DNA from: Corticibacter populi
GTDB lineage: Bacteria > Pseudomonadota > Gammaproteobacteria > Burkholderiales > Burkholderiaceae_C
Assembly (NCBI RefSeq): GCF_004217315.1
Contig: NZ_SGWR01000001.1
Location: forward strand, 62,001 to 126,000
Length of the DNA: 64,000 bases
Direction of reading: 5' to 3'
Shown: positions 35,993 through 46,598 of the stretch, in pieces
Position numbering within the stretch: the stretch's first letter is position 1
Layout of the letters: each line of letters begins with the position of its first letter
Position numbers and translations under genes: made by a program
Notes under the pieces: model-generated
What the model was told of the DNA's origin: nothing
What the model saw: only the letters and a program-made list of their open reading frames with translations
The model's database searches: none

Positions 35993-37237
35993 GTGAATGC
36001 ATTCGAACCGGCCGACGGCGCCGAGGACCCGGCCGGTGCGCTCGGGGAGTGGGTGCGGGTAGCATCCACCGCCAATGCCCGCCTGGCCGGCGGCGGAGGG
36101 CCGGATGCGGCGCGTCTGCAGGGCCTGCAAGGGGCTTTGCGCACTGTGCAGGCCATCGATGCCGAGGGTTTGCACTGGCTCGACTGGACGGCGGCCAACC
36201 AATCGGCCGATGTCGGCCTGCCAGCAGAGCAGCTGGTCTTTCTCGAAGTCGAGGCGCGCGAAGCCGGGGAGGGCGCCATCGAGCGTCGCGAGATGCAGGT
36301 CGTCGCCGACTTGCATGACGTGCGGCTGGACAAGGCGCTGCAGCGGCTGGCGCCCGAGTTCTCGCGCAATTACCTGCAGCAGCTGCTGCGCGACGGCCAG
36401 GTCTGGCTCGATGGCCGCAGTGTGCGCAAGCCTGCGACCAAGGTGTCGGTGGGCCAGCATCTGGCACTGAGCCTGCGGCCGACACCGCAGAGCCAGGCTT
36501 TCCAGCCCGAGGCGATGCGGCTTGATATCCGCTACGAGGATGCGCACCTGCTGGTGCTCGACAAGCCCGCCGGCCTGGTGGTGCATCCGGCCGCGGGCAA
36601 CTGGAGCGGTACTCTGCTCAACGGCCTGCTGGCTTACCATCCAGTGTTTGGCCGCCTGCCGCGCGCGGGCATCGTGCACCGGCTCGACAAGGACACCAGC
36701 GGGCTGATGGTGGTCGCCAAGAGCATGCCGATGGTGGCCGCGCTGGTCGAGCGTATCGCCAGCCGAGAGGTCAGCCGCCAGTATCTGGCGGTGGTGCATG
36801 GCGGTGCACGCACCGTCTGGCCCTGGCAGGCGCCGGGGCAGAGTGTGCGCGTCGATGCGCCGATCGGGCGCGATCCGGCGCACCGCCAGCGCATGGCGGT
36901 GGTCGATCTGGAGCGCCACGCCGGCAAGCCCGCGCAGACCGACGTGGCGCTGCTGGCACGCAGTGGCGATTACGCGCTGGTGCATTGCCGTCTGCACACC
37001 GGCCGCACGCACCAGATTCGCGTGCACATGCGGCACCTGGGCCTGCCGCTGGTGGGGGATGCGCTGTATGGTGGCGTGGGCCACCAGGCGCTGCAACGCC
37101 AGGCCTTGCACGCCTGGCGGCTGGGCTTCGTGCATCCGCACACCGGGCAGGCGCTGGCGCTGCAGACGGCGCTGCCGGCCGATCTGCAGGCCTTGCTGAC
37201 CGCGTTGAGCCTGCCGATCGAGGCGCTGCCGGCCTGA
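35993..37237 (+). CDS. rluD: 23S rRNA pseudouridine synthase RluD
   Basis: This 414-residue protein has an S4-type RNA-binding domain (about 105-165, with RLDKALQRLAPEFSRNYLQQLL) and a pseudouridine synthase domain with the catalytic GIVHRLDKDTSGLMV motif and the late HTGRTHQIRVHM segment. RluD modifies helix 69 of 23S rRNA. The GTG start gives about 100 extra N-terminal residues compared with E. coli; an in-frame ATG at 36293 (the methionine before QVVADLHDVRLDK) would match the standard length, so the start is uncertain. Unlike many proteobacteria, pgeF does not follow. Confidence 0.92.
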   Translation: MNAFEPADGAEDPAGALGEWVRVASTANARLAGGGGPDAARLQGLQGALRTVQAIDAEGLHWLDWTAANQSADVGLPAEQLVFLEVEAREAGEGAIERREMQVVADLHDVRLDKALQRLAPEFSRNYLQQLLRDGQVWLDGRSVRKPATKVSVGQHLALSLRPTPQSQAFQPEAMRLDIRYEDAHLLVLDKPAGLVVHPAAGNWSGTLLNGLLAYHPVFGRLPRAGIVHRLDKDTSGLMVVAKSMPMVAALVERIASREVSRQYLAVVHGGARTVWPWQAPGQSVRVDAPIGRDPAHRQRMAVVDLERHAGKPAQTDVALLARSGDYALVHCRLHTGRTHQIRVHMRHLGLPLVGDALYGGVGHQALQRQALHAWRLGFVHPHTGQALALQTALPADLQALLTALSLPIEALPA

Positions 37238-37574
37238 TGGGGTTGGCCGGTTGGGGGTGAGAATAGGCCGCTGCTGCAGCGCATGACCATATGGCGGCAG
37301 GGATGTTGACTGAAAATGCGGGGCGGGTGCGCTTCGGCGCTAGAATCGCGCCAGTCGCTTCCGCCGTGCCCTTGGTGCATGCGCAGTGCAGTGTATATGC
37401 GGCCATGCCGTGACTCTCGCCCAGTGTCAGCCGATGCATCGTGCCCATGTGGTGGTTGCCCTTTTCCAGTGACCTGGGGTCGCTGGCCGGCACGGCCCCA
37501 TGCCATCTTGTCCGTGCACCCGCTCCTGTTTGCCCTTTGGCCCGCCTGCCGATGCCGGCCTCCTCTCCAAACCC
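37238..37574. other. 337-bp intergenic region before scpB
   Basis: No gene is supported. The region contains a TAGAAT hexamer at 37341 that looks like a -10 promoter element and a TTGACT at 37306 that is too far away to be its -35. No RNA gene was recognised. Confidence 0.5.
37341..37346 (+). promoter_or_regulatory. Candidate -10 element (TAGAAT) for scpB-rluB
   Basis: GCGCTAGAATCGC resembles the -10 elements also seen before ndk and rlmN in this window. No clear -35 lies 16-18 bp upstream. Confidence 0.4.
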
Positions 37575-38234
37575 ATGAACGCGCCCGAGACCATTGATCC
37601 CATCACCGTGCTGGAGACGGCCTTGCTGTGTGCCAAGGCGCCGCTGGCGTTGCGCGACATGCAGGCCTTGTTCGAGGCGGAGATTGCGCCGGAGCAGCTG
37701 GCTCTGTGGCTTGAGGACCTGCGGGGTGACTGGAGCCGGCGCGGCCTGGAACTGGTGCAGGTGGCCTCGGGCTGGCGTTTCCAGAGCCGCCCCGGGGTGC
37801 TGCCTTACCTGAGCCGGCTCGAACCCGAGGCCACGCCACGCTACTCCCGCGCGGCGATGGAGATCCTGGCGGTGATTGCCTACAAGCAGCCTGTCACCCG
37901 CGGCGATATCGAGGAAGTGCGCGGCGTGGCTGTCAACAGCCTGATCGTCAAGCAACTCGAGGAGCGCGGCTGGATCGAGGTGATCGGTCACCGTGAATCG
38001 GTGGGCCGCCCGGCGCTGTTTGCCACCACGCAGCAGTTCCTCGATGATCTGGGGCTGGCTTCGCTGGAGGACCTGCCGGTGATCGAGGCTGTCGGTGAGG
38101 CCGCACTTCGGCAAATCGCTTCGCTGGAAGCCGCGCTGTTGCCCGCCGCGGAAGAAGGCGATATGGCGGCCGCCTCATCCGGTGCCGCCGCGTCTGGCAA
38201 CGAGCCCGCATCTGCATCCGAACCCACGCCGTGA
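37575..38234 (+). CDS. scpB: SMC-Scp complex subunit ScpB
   Basis: This 219-residue protein is the winged-helix kleisin-associated subunit of the condensin-like SMC-ScpAB complex. The conserved core ATPRYSRAAMEILAVIAYKQPVTRG (read in parts) and GRPALFATTQQFLDDLGL motif are present, followed by a disordered acidic tail. ATG 37575 has no clear ribosome-binding site; an in-frame ATG at 37500 is unlikely by composition. The scpA gene is not adjacent. rluB follows 87 bp later, the common scpB-rluB order. Confidence 0.93.
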   Translation: MNAPETIDPITVLETALLCAKAPLALRDMQALFEAEIAPEQLALWLEDLRGDWSRRGLELVQVASGWRFQSRPGVLPYLSRLEPEATPRYSRAAMEILAVIAYKQPVTRGDIEEVRGVAVNSLIVKQLEERGWIEVIGHRESVGRPALFATTQQFLDDLGLASLEDLPVIEAVGEAALRQIASLEAALLPAAEEGDMAAASSGAAASGNEPASASEPTP

Positions 38235-38321
38235 ACCCTGTGCCATCTTGCTGACCATGCATGGTCCTGGCCTGTGCGCCAAGGTCCTGTCGCCCCATTT
38301 TGAAAGTCCCGAGCACCCCTT

Positions 38322-39749
38322 ATGCAAGAAGAAAACAAACCCGCCGCTTCCGCTCCCGGCAGCGCTGCCGATGTGCCGTCCACCGAGTCTCAGGCGCCCG
38401 AGCCAAAGGCTGGCCCACGCCTGCGCCGTGGCCCGGCCGCGCTGCGCAATCGGCTGGCGGGTCGCCAGCCCGGCAAGGCGGGTGGCCAGCGCGGCGGCGA
38501 TGATGTGCCGCCAGAGGGACGGCCGAGTGGCCGTGCGGCAGGCTCGCGACCAGGCCGCCCGGGCAAGCCATCGACAGACGACGCGGCTATCGAGTCCAGC
38601 GAGGGCTATGACTTCGAGGAGGTGGTGGCCGGTGCGTTGGACGTCGATGCCGAGCCCGCGGCGCAGGTCGAGCCACGCGAGCCCCACAAGCGGGTTCTGC
38701 AGCCCGATGCCGAACAACCCAAGCTGCACAAGCTGCTGGCGCAGGCGGGCATCGGATCGCGCCTGGAGATGGAGGCACTGATCCAGCAGGGCAAGGTCTC
38801 CGTCAACGATGCGCCAGCCCATGTGGGCCAGCGCGTGCAATATGGCGACCAGATCAAGATCAACGGCAAACCCGTGCGCGTGCGCATCGCGCCACCGCCC
38901 GTGCGCGTGCTGGCCTACCACAAGGTGGCCGGCGAGATGGTCACGCGCGACGACCCGCAGAATCGCCCGACGGTGTTTCGCAAGCTGCCATACCTGCAGC
39001 AGGGCAAGTGGCAGGCGGTCGGTCGGCTTGACATCAACACCGAGGGCCTGCTGCTGCTGACCAATTCGGGGGATCTGGCCAACCGGTTGATGCATCCGCG
39101 CTACGGGCTGGAGCGCGAGTACGCGGTGCGGGTGCTCGGCGCACTCTCCGAAGAGGAGAAGGCGCGGCTGCTCGACGGTGTGATGCTCGAGGACGGCGAG
39201 GCCGCCTTCAGCAGCATCCAGGACGGCGGTGGCGAGGGCGTCAACCAGTGGTATCGCGTCACCATTTCGGAAGGGCGCAACCGCGAGGTGCGGCGCATGA
39301 TGGAGGTCGTCGGCCATGCCGTCAGCCGCCTGATCCGCATTCGCTACGGCAGCGTGGTGCTGATGCGCGGGCTGCGCCGCGGCATGTGGCTGGACCTGTC
39401 CGAGCGCGACGTGGCGCGGCTGATGGGCGAGGCGGAGATGCCGCCGCCGCCCGTCGCCACCCGGCCCGGCCAACGGCCGGCGCGTGGCGGCGCCGCACCC
39501 GCAGCGGGCACGCGTGGTGCGGCGACGCCGCCGCGCAAGGGCGGGCCTGCGCCTTCGGCCCCCGCGGCGGCCGGACGCGCTGGCAAGCCGCGGGGCAGCC
39601 AGCCCGATCCGCTGCAGACCTCGATGGGCTACATCGGCCAGGATGGCTTCACGCGCAAGCGCAAGGGCGCAGGCAACGCAGGCAGGGGGCGCAATGCCGG
39701 CCCGGGGCGCGGATCCGGTGGTCAGCCGGGGCGGGGCGGCAGGCGCTGA
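38322..39749 (+). CDS. rluB: 23S rRNA pseudouridine synthase RluB
   Basis: This 475-residue protein has the S4 domain (about 132-175, LHKLLAQAGIGSRLEMEALI) and a pseudouridine synthase domain with catalytic GRLDINTEGLLLL and the RNREVRRMMEVVGH region. RluB modifies U2605 of 23S rRNA in E. coli. About 125 N-terminal and 95 C-terminal residues are low-complexity, rich in Gly, Arg, Pro and Ala, ending GQPGRGGRR. Such basic disordered tails are frequent in betaproteobacterial RluB and may bind RNA. Confidence 0.94.
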   Translation: MQEENKPAASAPGSAADVPSTESQAPEPKAGPRLRRGPAALRNRLAGRQPGKAGGQRGGDDVPPEGRPSGRAAGSRPGRPGKPSTDDAAIESSEGYDFEEVVAGALDVDAEPAAQVEPREPHKRVLQPDAEQPKLHKLLAQAGIGSRLEMEALIQQGKVSVNDAPAHVGQRVQYGDQIKINGKPVRVRIAPPPVRVLAYHKVAGEMVTRDDPQNRPTVFRKLPYLQQGKWQAVGRLDINTEGLLLLTNSGDLANRLMHPRYGLEREYAVRVLGALSEEEKARLLDGVMLEDGEAAFSSIQDGGGEGVNQWYRVTISEGRNREVRRMMEVVGHAVSRLIRIRYGSVVLMRGLRRGMWLDLSERDVARLMGEAEMPPPPVATRPGQRPARGGAAPAAGTRGAATPPRKGGPAPSAPAAAGRAGKPRGSQPDPLQTSMGYIGQDGFTRKRKGAGNAGRGRNAGPGRGSGGQPGRGGRR

Positions 39750-39873
39750 CCGCCGGGGTTCTCATGCATCGCTCTTGCGGGCCTTGTCCTGGGGTTGACC
39801 CGATACCGGGCGGCTGAAACCCGCATCCTTCCAATTTGCGCCTGACCACTGGCGGTCTGTCACCGATAGACGC

Positions 39874-39879
39874 TAGAAT
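39874..39879 (+). promoter_or_regulatory. Candidate -10 element (TAGAAT) for ndk
   Basis: CGCTAGAATGG lies 41 bp before the ndk start. The flanking bases match the elements before scpB and rlmN. The -35 is unclear. Confidence 0.4.
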
Positions 39880-39919
39880 GGCAGGCTTTTCCTTTCATCG
39901 ATCCACTTTGGATACCGTT

Positions 39920-40345
39920 ATGGCCATTGAACGCACCCTCTCCATCATCAAGCCCGATGCCGTCGCCAAGAACGTCATCGGCCAGATCATCACCCGTTTC
40001 GAATCCGCCGGCCTGAAGGTTGTTGCCGCCCGTCTGGTGCAACTCTCGCGCCAGGAGGCCGAGCAGTTCTATGCCGTGCACAAGGAGCGTCCCTTCTTCA
40101 AGGACCTGGTGGACTTCATGATCTCCGGCCCGGTCTTCGTGCAAGCGCTCGAAGGCGAGAACGCCATCCAGAAGAACCGCGACCTGATGGGCGCCACCGA
40201 CCCGAAGAAGGCCGAGCCAGGCACCATCCGCGCCGACTTCGCCGACAGCATCGATGCCAACGCCGTGCACGGCTCTGACGCCCCCGAAACCGCGCAGGTG
40301 GAAGTGGCCTTCTTCTTCCCGGGCCTGAACATCTACTCGCGCTGA
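39920..40345 (+). CDS. ndk: Nucleoside diphosphate kinase
   Basis: This 141-residue enzyme balances nucleoside triphosphate pools by a phosphohistidine mechanism. The sequence begins [21 protein letters not shown] and carries the catalytic histidine in NAVHGSD (His117, the usual number). Length matches the family exactly. ATG 39920 gives this start. It is followed by its own 230-bp gap to rlmN. Confidence 0.97.
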   Translation: MAIERTLSIIKPDAVAKNVIGQIITRFESAGLKVVAARLVQLSRQEAEQFYAVHKERPFFKDLVDFMISGPVFVQALEGENAIQKNRDLMGATDPKKAEPGTIRADFADSIDANAVHGSDAPETAQVEVAFFFPGLNIYSR

Positions 40346-40427
40346 GCGTGGCGACCTGCCTCGGGGCGGCCTGCTTGGCGGCCCTGCGGTCGGTGACCAT
40401 GACGGTCCGTGGGCAATTCTGTGGCGT

Positions 40428-40433
40428 TAGAAT
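40428..40433 (+). promoter_or_regulatory. Candidate -10 element (TAGAAT) for rlmN
   Basis: GCGTTAGAATGCC resembles the elements before scpB and ndk and lies 142 bp before rlmN. The -35 is unclear. Confidence 0.4.
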
Positions 40434-40575
40434 GCCGCAGGTTGCCTTTTCTTTTTTCAGCGCCTGCCCGCCTGGCGGAGCCGGTTGCCGGTGCCGGCCG
40501 TGGCGTTGACTGTCAACCATCATTGGCCAACTGCGGCGCGGCGCGTGCCGAGACCGCCGACCCAAGCGCCCCACC

Positions 40576-41754
40576 ATGTCCCTGCCACACACTGAGAAGA
40601 CCAATCTGCTGGGCCTCGACCATGAGGCCCTGGTGGCGTTCTGTGCGCAGCTTGGCGAGAAGCGTTTTCGAGCCACGCAGCTGTTTCGCTGGGTGCACCA
40701 GCGCGGCGTGGCCGATTTCGATGCGATGTCGGACCTGGCCAAGTCGCTGCGCGGCAAACTCAAGGAACGCGCGCTGGTCGAGGCGCTGCCGGTGCTTGCT
40801 GAGCAGGTTTCACGCGATGGCACCATCAAGTGGTTGTTCGACGTCGGCGGCGGCAATGCCGTCGAGGCCGTCTTCATCCCCGAGAAGGATCGCGCTACGT
40901 TGTGCGTGTCCTCGCAGGCCGGCTGTGCCATCGGCTGCCGTTTCTGCTCGACCGGGCACCAGGGCTTCAGCCGCAATCTCACCAGTGCCGAGATCCTCGG
41001 CCAGCTCTGGTATGCCGAGCATGAGCTGCGCAGGCGTTTCGGGCGGGACGAGCGCATCATCAGCAACGTGGTGATGATGGGCATGGGCGAGCCGCTGCAG
41101 AACTTCTCGGCGCTGGTGCCGGCGCTGCGCACCATGCTCGATGACCATGGCTATGGCCTCTCGCGCCGTCGCGTGACGGTCTCGACCTCGGGCATCGTGC
41201 CGTTCATGGACAAGCTCGCGCAGCAGTGTCCGGTGGCGCTGGCGGTGTCGCTGCATGCGCCGCTCGATCCGCTGCGCGACCAGCTGGTGCCGCTCAATCG
41301 GAAATACCCGCTGGAGGAACTGATCGCCGCCTGCCACCGTTATCTGGAACACGCGCCGCGCGACTTCATCACCTTCGAATACTGCATGCTCGCCGGCGTC
41401 AATGACCAGCCCGAGCACGCCCGGGCGCTGATCGAACTGCTCAGCGGCCACGGGCAGGGAACCGCCTGGTGCAAGCTCAATCTGATCCCGTTCAATCCGT
41501 TTCCCCAGTCCGGTCTGCATTGCTCGAACGCCGACGATGTCCAGGCCTTTGCCCGCCTGCTGACCGATGCCGGCCTGGTGACGACGGTGCGCAAGACCCG
41601 CGGCGATGACATCGACGCGGCCTGCGGGCAACTCGCCGGCGAGGTGCAGGACCGTACCCGGGCGGTGATCCGCATGCAAAAGAGCCGCATCGCACCGGCC
41701 TCCGCTCCAGCGGCGGCCGAACCCTTGCCCCAGAGCCTGGAGTTGAAAGCATGA
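40576..41754 (+). CDS. rlmN: Dual-specificity 23S rRNA/tRNA methyltransferase RlmN (A2503/A37)
   Basis: This 392-residue radical-SAM enzyme methylates C2 of A2503 in 23S rRNA and A37 in some tRNAs. The iron-sulfur motif CAIGCRFC (Cys117, Cys121, Cys124), the [13 protein letters not shown] strand and a late catalytic cysteine in [10 protein letters not shown] are all intact. ATG 40576 fits the start of the family. Its stop overlaps the pilW start (ATGA), the usual rlmN-pilW coupling. Confidence 0.96.
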   Translation: MSLPHTEKTNLLGLDHEALVAFCAQLGEKRFRATQLFRWVHQRGVADFDAMSDLAKSLRGKLKERALVEALPVLAEQVSRDGTIKWLFDVGGGNAVEAVFIPEKDRATLCVSSQAGCAIGCRFCSTGHQGFSRNLTSAEILGQLWYAEHELRRRFGRDERIISNVVMMGMGEPLQNFSALVPALRTMLDDHGYGLSRRRVTVSTSGIVPFMDKLAQQCPVALAVSLHAPLDPLRDQLVPLNRKYPLEELIAACHRYLEHAPRDFITFEYCMLAGVNDQPEHARALIELLSGHGQGTAWCKLNLIPFNPFPQSGLHCSNADDVQAFARLLTDAGLVTTVRKTRGDDIDAACGQLAGEVQDRTRAVIRMQKSRIAPASAPAAAEPLPQSLELKA

Positions 41755-42614
41755 AGCAATATCGTTGGTGGCAGTGGCCCGACGCCGTGTCGGGCCTGTC
41801 GGTCCTGCAGCGACTGGTGCCGGCCGCGTTGGCCCTGGCTGGCCTGATGGCGCTGGCCGGCTGCCAGACCTCCTACAGCACCAGCACCTCGCAGCTGCCC
41901 GCCGGCGTGAGCAGCTCGCCGTCCTCGCCCGTCAGTGCCGATGTGCGCAAGGCGGCGATGACCCGCCTCGAGCTGGCCGGCAATTACCTGGGCATTGGTC
42001 GCCTGGATGTGGCTATGGAAGAGGTCAATAACGCCCTTGCGCTTGATCCGGGCTTAGTCGATGCTTACATGGTGCGCGGCATGGTGTTTGCTCAGCGCAG
42101 CGATTTCGCCAGTGCCGAGGCCGACTATGCCCGCGTGCTGCGGACCCGTCCGAACGATCCGGATGTGCTGCACAACTATGGCTGGCTCCAGTGCCAGCAG
42201 AACAAGTACGAAGCCGGCAACCAGTACTTCGAGCGGGTGCTGGCGACCCCCGGCTATGCCAATTCAGCACGCACGCTGATGGCCAAGGGTCTTTGCCTGC
42301 AGGCTGCCGGACGCAATCCCGAGGCCATCGCGGCGCTCGAACGGGCCTACCGGACCGAGCCCGGCAACCCGATCGTCGCCTACAACCTGGCTTACCTGCT
42401 CTACCATGCCGGCCGGGTGGCCGATGCGCAGGTGTACCTGCGCCGCCTCAATGCCAGTGAACTGGCCAATGCCGAGACGCTGTGGCTGGGCATCAAGGCC
42501 GAGAACGCGCTGGGCAACCAGCTTGGCGTGCGGGAGCTGGGCAGTGTGCTGGGACACAAGTTCCCGCAGTCCAAGGAATATTCTCTGTATGAGCGTGGTG
42601 CCTTCTATGAGTGA
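41751..42614 (+). CDS. pilW: Type IV pilus biogenesis/stability lipoprotein PilW (PilF)
   Basis: This 287-residue lipoprotein has a lipobox (MALAGC, cysteine at about 38) and TPR repeats across most of the mature part (for example [20 protein letters not shown]). PilF/PilW is the pilotin that helps the PilQ secretin assemble in the outer membrane. The charged N-terminus is longer than usual, but the start is fixed by the ATGA overlap with rlmN. Its end overlaps the rodZ start by 8 bp. No pil structural genes are in the window. Confidence 0.92.
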   Translation: MKQYRWWQWPDAVSGLSVLQRLVPAALALAGLMALAGCQTSYSTSTSQLPAGVSSSPSSPVSADVRKAAMTRLELAGNYLGIGRLDVAMEEVNNALALDPGLVDAYMVRGMVFAQRSDFASAEADYARVLRTRPNDPDVLHNYGWLQCQQNKYEAGNQYFERVLATPGYANSARTLMAKGLCLQAAGRNPEAIAALERAYRTEPGNPIVAYNLAYLLYHAGRVADAQVYLRRLNASELANAETLWLGIKAENALGNQLGVRELGSVLGHKFPQSKEYSLYERGAFYE

Positions 42615-43617
42615 CAAAGAGGACAATGCCGCCGGCGGTGGAGCCGAGGCGGCCAATCTGGCGAAACCATCGCTGGAAACCCTCAATACGCCGGGCGGCT
42701 TGCTGCGGCGCTACCGTACCGACCATGGCGTGGGCCTGCAGGAACTCGCCGCGGTGCTCAAGGTGCGGCCCGAAAAGCTCGAGGCCCTTGAGCGCGATGA
42801 TTACAGCCAGCTGCCTGACATGGTGTTCACCCGGGCGCTGGCGCAAAGCATTTGCCGCTTGCTGGGCTACGATGCCAAGCCGGTGCTGGCGCTGTTCCCG
42901 GACGTTGGTGTGCCGCGCCTGACGCGGGATGCCGAGGGGCTGAATCATGCCTTCAAGGCCACGGCGGCGGCTGAGCATTCGCCGTCGATGGAGTCCAGGG
43001 GACTGCCTCGGCTGGTGGTGCTGCTCGTGCTGCTGCTGCTGCTGGCGGCTGCGGCGATGTATTTCTGGCCGCGCCTGTCCGGCTATGTCAGCAGTCTGCA
43101 AGGCGGGGCGCAGCCCGAAGAAGTGGTGCAAGGCAGTGCGGCCGGCAGTCAAGGCCAAGGTTCGGGCGGCAGCGACGGTCTGTCGAGCCGGCTGATCGTG
43201 CCGGCCGCGTTGAGCGGTCAGGATGGTGGCGATGGCCAGGGCGCCGAGCCCACGCCGGCCCAGGCTCCGCTGGAGCCGGAGGACGCCGAGACGGCTGGTG
43301 CCGAGACCCCGGCCGATGCCGCCGTTGGCACAGTGCCCCCCGATGTGGCCTCCACCCCGGCGCCGGCTGCGCCGCCGGCCGATACTGTTCACATCATTGC
43401 CCGTGAACCGGTCTGGGTGCAGATTCGCGATGGCGCCAATGCGCTGGTGCACCAGAGCACCTTGCCCAAGGGACGTGAGCTCACGGTGAGCAATCCGCCG
43501 CCGCTGCGCGTGGAGATCGGCCGCGTCGATGCCGTCGAGGTCCGGGTCAAGGGCGAACCTTTCGACCTGCAGCCATTCGCACGCGGCAATGTGGCGCGTT
43601 TCGAGGTGACGCCCTGA
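42607..43617 (+). CDS. rodZ: Cell-shape/cytoskeletal protein RodZ
   Basis: This 336-residue protein has an N-terminal helix-turn-helix domain (about 29-95, with [22 protein letters not shown]) that binds MreB, one membrane helix (about 133-155), a long alanine/proline-rich periplasmic linker and a C-terminal DUF4115 domain (about 250-336). RodZ couples MreB to the elongasome and affects type IV pili in some bacteria. It is encoded between pilW and ispG, the standard position. Its stop overlaps the ispG start. Confidence 0.93.
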   Translation: MSDKEDNAAGGGAEAANLAKPSLETLNTPGGLLRRYRTDHGVGLQELAAVLKVRPEKLEALERDDYSQLPDMVFTRALAQSICRLLGYDAKPVLALFPDVGVPRLTRDAEGLNHAFKATAAAEHSPSMESRGLPRLVVLLVLLLLLAAAAMYFWPRLSGYVSSLQGGAQPEEVVQGSAAGSQGQGSGGSDGLSSRLIVPAALSGQDGGDGQGAEPTPAQAPLEPEDAETAGAETPADAAVGTVPPDVASTPAPAAPPADTVHIIAREPVWVQIRDGANALVHQSTLPKGRELTVSNPPPLRVEIGRVDAVEVRVKGEPFDLQPFARGNVARFEVTP

Positions 43618-44921
43618 TGAGCAGCGCATCGCCGCTGGCTGAGGCCGAAGCTCTGGCCGGCGAGCCGCAACCCATTGCCCTGAGTGAACCCAGGGCCCAT
43701 ACCTCCCGGCAGGCGTTGGTACAGTGGGGCGACCGTGTCGTCACCATCGGCGGCGGTGCGCCGGTGCGGATCCAGTCGATGACGAACACCGACACAGAGG
43801 CGCCGATCGAGACGGCCATCCAGATCCGCGAATTGGCGCAGGCCGGCTCCGAGCTGGTGCGACTGACTGTCAACACTGTCAAGGCCGCCGAGGCAGTGCC
43901 GCATATCCGCGAGCAGCTCGACCGCATGGGCGTCGATGTGCCGCTGGTGGGCGACTTCCATTTCAACGGCCACAAGCTGCTGACCGAGGTGCCTGGCTGT
44001 GCCGAGGCGCTCTCCAAGTACCGCATCAATCCCGGCAACGTCGGCAAGGGGGCGCGGCACGACGTGCAGTTCGGCCAGATGATCGATGCTGCGCTGCGCT
44101 GGAACAAGCCGGTGCGCATCGGCGTCAACTGGGGCAGCCTGGATCAGGAACTGCTGGCCGCATTGATGGATGCCAACCTGCAGCGCGTGCGTCCCTGGGA
44201 TTCGCGCCAGGTGATGTACGAGGCGCTGATCGCCTCGGCCATCGGCTCGGCGCAGAAGGCCGAGAAGCTGGGCATGCCGGGCCACCAGATCATCCTCTCG
44301 TGCAAGGTCAGTGCGGTCCAGGACCTGATTGCCGTCTATCGCGAGCTGGCGCGGCGCTGCGACTACCCGTTGCATCTGGGCCTGACCGAGGCCGGCATGG
44401 GTGCCAAGGGCACGGTGGCCTCGGCAGCGGCGCTGTCCATCCTGCTGCAAGAAGGCATTGGCGACACCATCCGCGTTTCGCTCACGCCTCAGCCGGGCGA
44501 GGCGCGCACGCAGGAGGTGGTGGTGGCCTCCGAGATCCTGCAGGCGCTGGGCCTGCGCGTCTTCGTGCCCAGTGTGACGGCCTGCCCTGGCTGCGGGCGC
44601 ACCACCAGCACGCTGTTCCAGGAACTGGCCAAGCAGATCGACGACTTCCTGCGCGCGCAGATGCCGGTCTGGCGGGCCCGCTATCCGGGCGTCGAGGCGA
44701 TGAAGGTCGCGGTGATGGGCTGCATCGTCAACGGCCCCGGCGAGAGCAAGCATGCCGACATCGGCATCAGCCTGCCGGGCAATGGCGAGTCGCCCTCGGC
44801 GCCGGTCTTCATCGACGGCGAGAAAGTCATGATGCTCAAGGGCGACGATATCGCGCAGCAATTCCACCGCATCGTCAGCGACTATGTCGAGCGCCGCTAC
44901 GGCACGGCCAAGTCCGGCTGA
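43617..44921 (+). CDS. ispG: 4-hydroxy-3-methylbut-2-en-1-yl diphosphate synthase IspG
   Basis: This 434-residue iron-sulfur enzyme carries out the penultimate step of the MEP isoprenoid pathway. The TIM-barrel start ([19 protein letters not shown]) and the 4Fe-4S ligands in [13 protein letters not shown] and CIVNGPGE are present. The start overlaps the rodZ stop (TGATG). The protein includes the extra central stretch typical of betaproteobacterial IspG. Confidence 0.96.
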   Translation: MSSASPLAEAEALAGEPQPIALSEPRAHTSRQALVQWGDRVVTIGGGAPVRIQSMTNTDTEAPIETAIQIRELAQAGSELVRLTVNTVKAAEAVPHIREQLDRMGVDVPLVGDFHFNGHKLLTEVPGCAEALSKYRINPGNVGKGARHDVQFGQMIDAALRWNKPVRIGVNWGSLDQELLAALMDANLQRVRPWDSRQVMYEALIASAIGSAQKAEKLGMPGHQIILSCKVSAVQDLIAVYRELARRCDYPLHLGLTEAGMGAKGTVASAAALSILLQEGIGDTIRVSLTPQPGEARTQEVVVASEILQALGLRVFVPSVTACPGCGRTTSTLFQELAKQIDDFLRAQMPVWRARYPGVEAMKVAVMGCIVNGPGESKHADIGISLPGNGESPSAPVFIDGEKVMMLKGDDIAQQFHRIVSDYVERRYGTAKSG

Positions 44922-45023
44922 GCGCCGCGCCACACCACGCCGCGGGCAGCGTCCATGGCGCATCCTGACATCCCCTTACCGACCCTCCCTTCCGAAGACA
45001 AACTTGCGAGAGAAAAAACGTCC

Positions 45024-46409
45024 GTGAGCGATACCGAAAATCGGCCGGCCGCCAGTGCCGCCGGCAACAAAGGCAGCAGTCAGACCTGCAACCCGGGCAA
45101 CAGCTTCAAGCCCATTCACGCCGTCCGCGGCATGAACGACATCCTGCCGCCGGAGTCGGCGCGCTGGGAGTGGCTGGAACATCAGGTCCGAGAGCTGATG
45201 CACGCCTTTGCCTACCGCAACATCCGCACGCCGGTGCTGGAGCACACCGGCCTTTTCGTGCGCGGCCTGGGCGAGGTGACCGACATCGTCGAGAAGGAGA
45301 TGTATTCCTTCCAGGACCGCTCCGACAAGTACGGCGACAACGACCACCTCAGCCTGCGTCCCGAGAACACCGCGGGCGTGGTGCGCGCCGTCTCCGAGCA
45401 CTCGATGCTGTATGACGGCGGCAAGCGTCTCTACTACATGGCGCCGATGTTCCGGCGCGAACGCCCGCAGCGCGGCCGCTACCGCCAGTTCCACCAGATC
45501 GGCGCCGAGGCGCTGGGCTTTGCCGGCCCGGAGGTCGATGCCGAACTGATCCTGATGGCGCATGAGCTCTGGCGCGTGCTGGGCATCCGCGACGTCAGCC
45601 TGCAGCTCAACAGCCTGGGCCAGCCGGCCGAGCGCCAGCAGCATCGTGCGGCGCTGATCACCTACTTCGAGCAGCACCAGGACCAGCTCGACGAGGACGC
45701 GCGCCGGCGCCTCTACAGCAATCCGCTGCGCATTCTCGACACCAAGAATCCGCAGATGCAGGCACTGGTCGAGGCCGCGCCCCGGCTGATGGACTATCTG
45801 GGCGAGGCGTCGCTGCGGCATTTTGAACAGGTGCAGGCCATTTTGCGCGCCAATGGCGTGAGCTGGACCATCAACCCGCGCCTGGTGCGTGGCCTCGATT
45901 ACTACAACCTGACGGTGTTCGAATTCGTCACCGAGTCGCTGGGCTCGCAGGGCACCATCTGCGGCGGCGGCCGCTACGACTACCTGATCGAGCAGATCGG
46001 CGGCAAGCCGGCACCGGCAGTGGGCTGGGCCATCGGGGTCGAGCGTGTGCTGGAACTGCTCAAGGAGCAGGCCATTGCCACGCCCGAGCAGGTGCCGCAC
46101 GCTTATGCCATCGTGCCCGATGCGGCCAGCCTGCCGCAGGTCATGGCGACGCTGGCACAACTGCGCCGCCTGGGCGTGCAGGTGCAGATGCACACCAGTG
46201 CCGACTCCAGCCAGGGCATGGGCAGCTTCAAGTCGCAGTTCAAGCGCGCCGATGGCTGTGGTGCCGCGCATGCGCTGATCTTCGGTGCGGAGGAGCTGGC
46301 GCGCGGTGAGGTCGCCATCAAGTCGCTGCGCGATGGCGCCGGCGCCCAGAGCACGCATGCGCTGGCCGATCCGGAGGGCCTGGCCGCACGGCTACAATCG
46401 CAGGCTTGA
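45024..46409 (+). CDS. hisS: Histidine--tRNA ligase
   Basis: This 461-residue class II enzyme charges tRNA-His. Motif 1 begins at [22 protein letters not shown], motif 2 includes [19 protein letters not shown], the histidine loop is [13 protein letters not shown], and a C-terminal anticodon-binding domain follows from about residue 365. The GTG at 45024 is preferred because GAGAGAAA precedes it; an in-frame ATG at 44955 has no ribosome-binding site. It is followed by yfgM, bamB and der. Confidence 0.95.
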   Translation: MSDTENRPAASAAGNKGSSQTCNPGNSFKPIHAVRGMNDILPPESARWEWLEHQVRELMHAFAYRNIRTPVLEHTGLFVRGLGEVTDIVEKEMYSFQDRSDKYGDNDHLSLRPENTAGVVRAVSEHSMLYDGGKRLYYMAPMFRRERPQRGRYRQFHQIGAEALGFAGPEVDAELILMAHELWRVLGIRDVSLQLNSLGQPAERQQHRAALITYFEQHQDQLDEDARRRLYSNPLRILDTKNPQMQALVEAAPRLMDYLGEASLRHFEQVQAILRANGVSWTINPRLVRGLDYYNLTVFEFVTESLGSQGTICGGGRYDYLIEQIGGKPAPAVGWAIGVERVLELLKEQAIATPEQVPHAYAIVPDAASLPQVMATLAQLRRLGVQVQMHTSADSSQGMGSFKSQFKRADGCGAAHALIFGAEELARGEVAIKSLRDGAGAQSTHALADPEGLAARLQSQA

Positions 46410-46598
46410 CCGCACGGTGCCGGCCCCGGGCCGCAGCGCCGGTGCGCGGGGGCGGCAGGCCCGCCGCGCACCACAACGGCAGTAGCACCAACACCAGCCC
46501 ACCACCGCGCCGCGGCGGTAGGCACAGGCAACGAACGAGAGCGCGCTTCGTACCACACCGGGATGATCCGGGCGGGGCGGGCGCAGACGAAGGCACCT

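Noticed and set aside
35993-36292. N-terminal extension of rluD as a separate small gene
   Set aside because: No stop or independent start separates it from rluD; it is either an extension or untranslated leader, so it is kept within the rluD entry.
42611-42922. Alternative frame at the start of rodZ
   Set aside because: The frame starting at 42607 gives the RodZ helix-turn-helix; the other is an out-of-frame shadow.
46410-46598. Possible small gene or RNA between hisS and yfgM
   Set aside because: GC-rich repeats of CCG/CGC only; no coding signal, hairpin with T-run or RNA motif.
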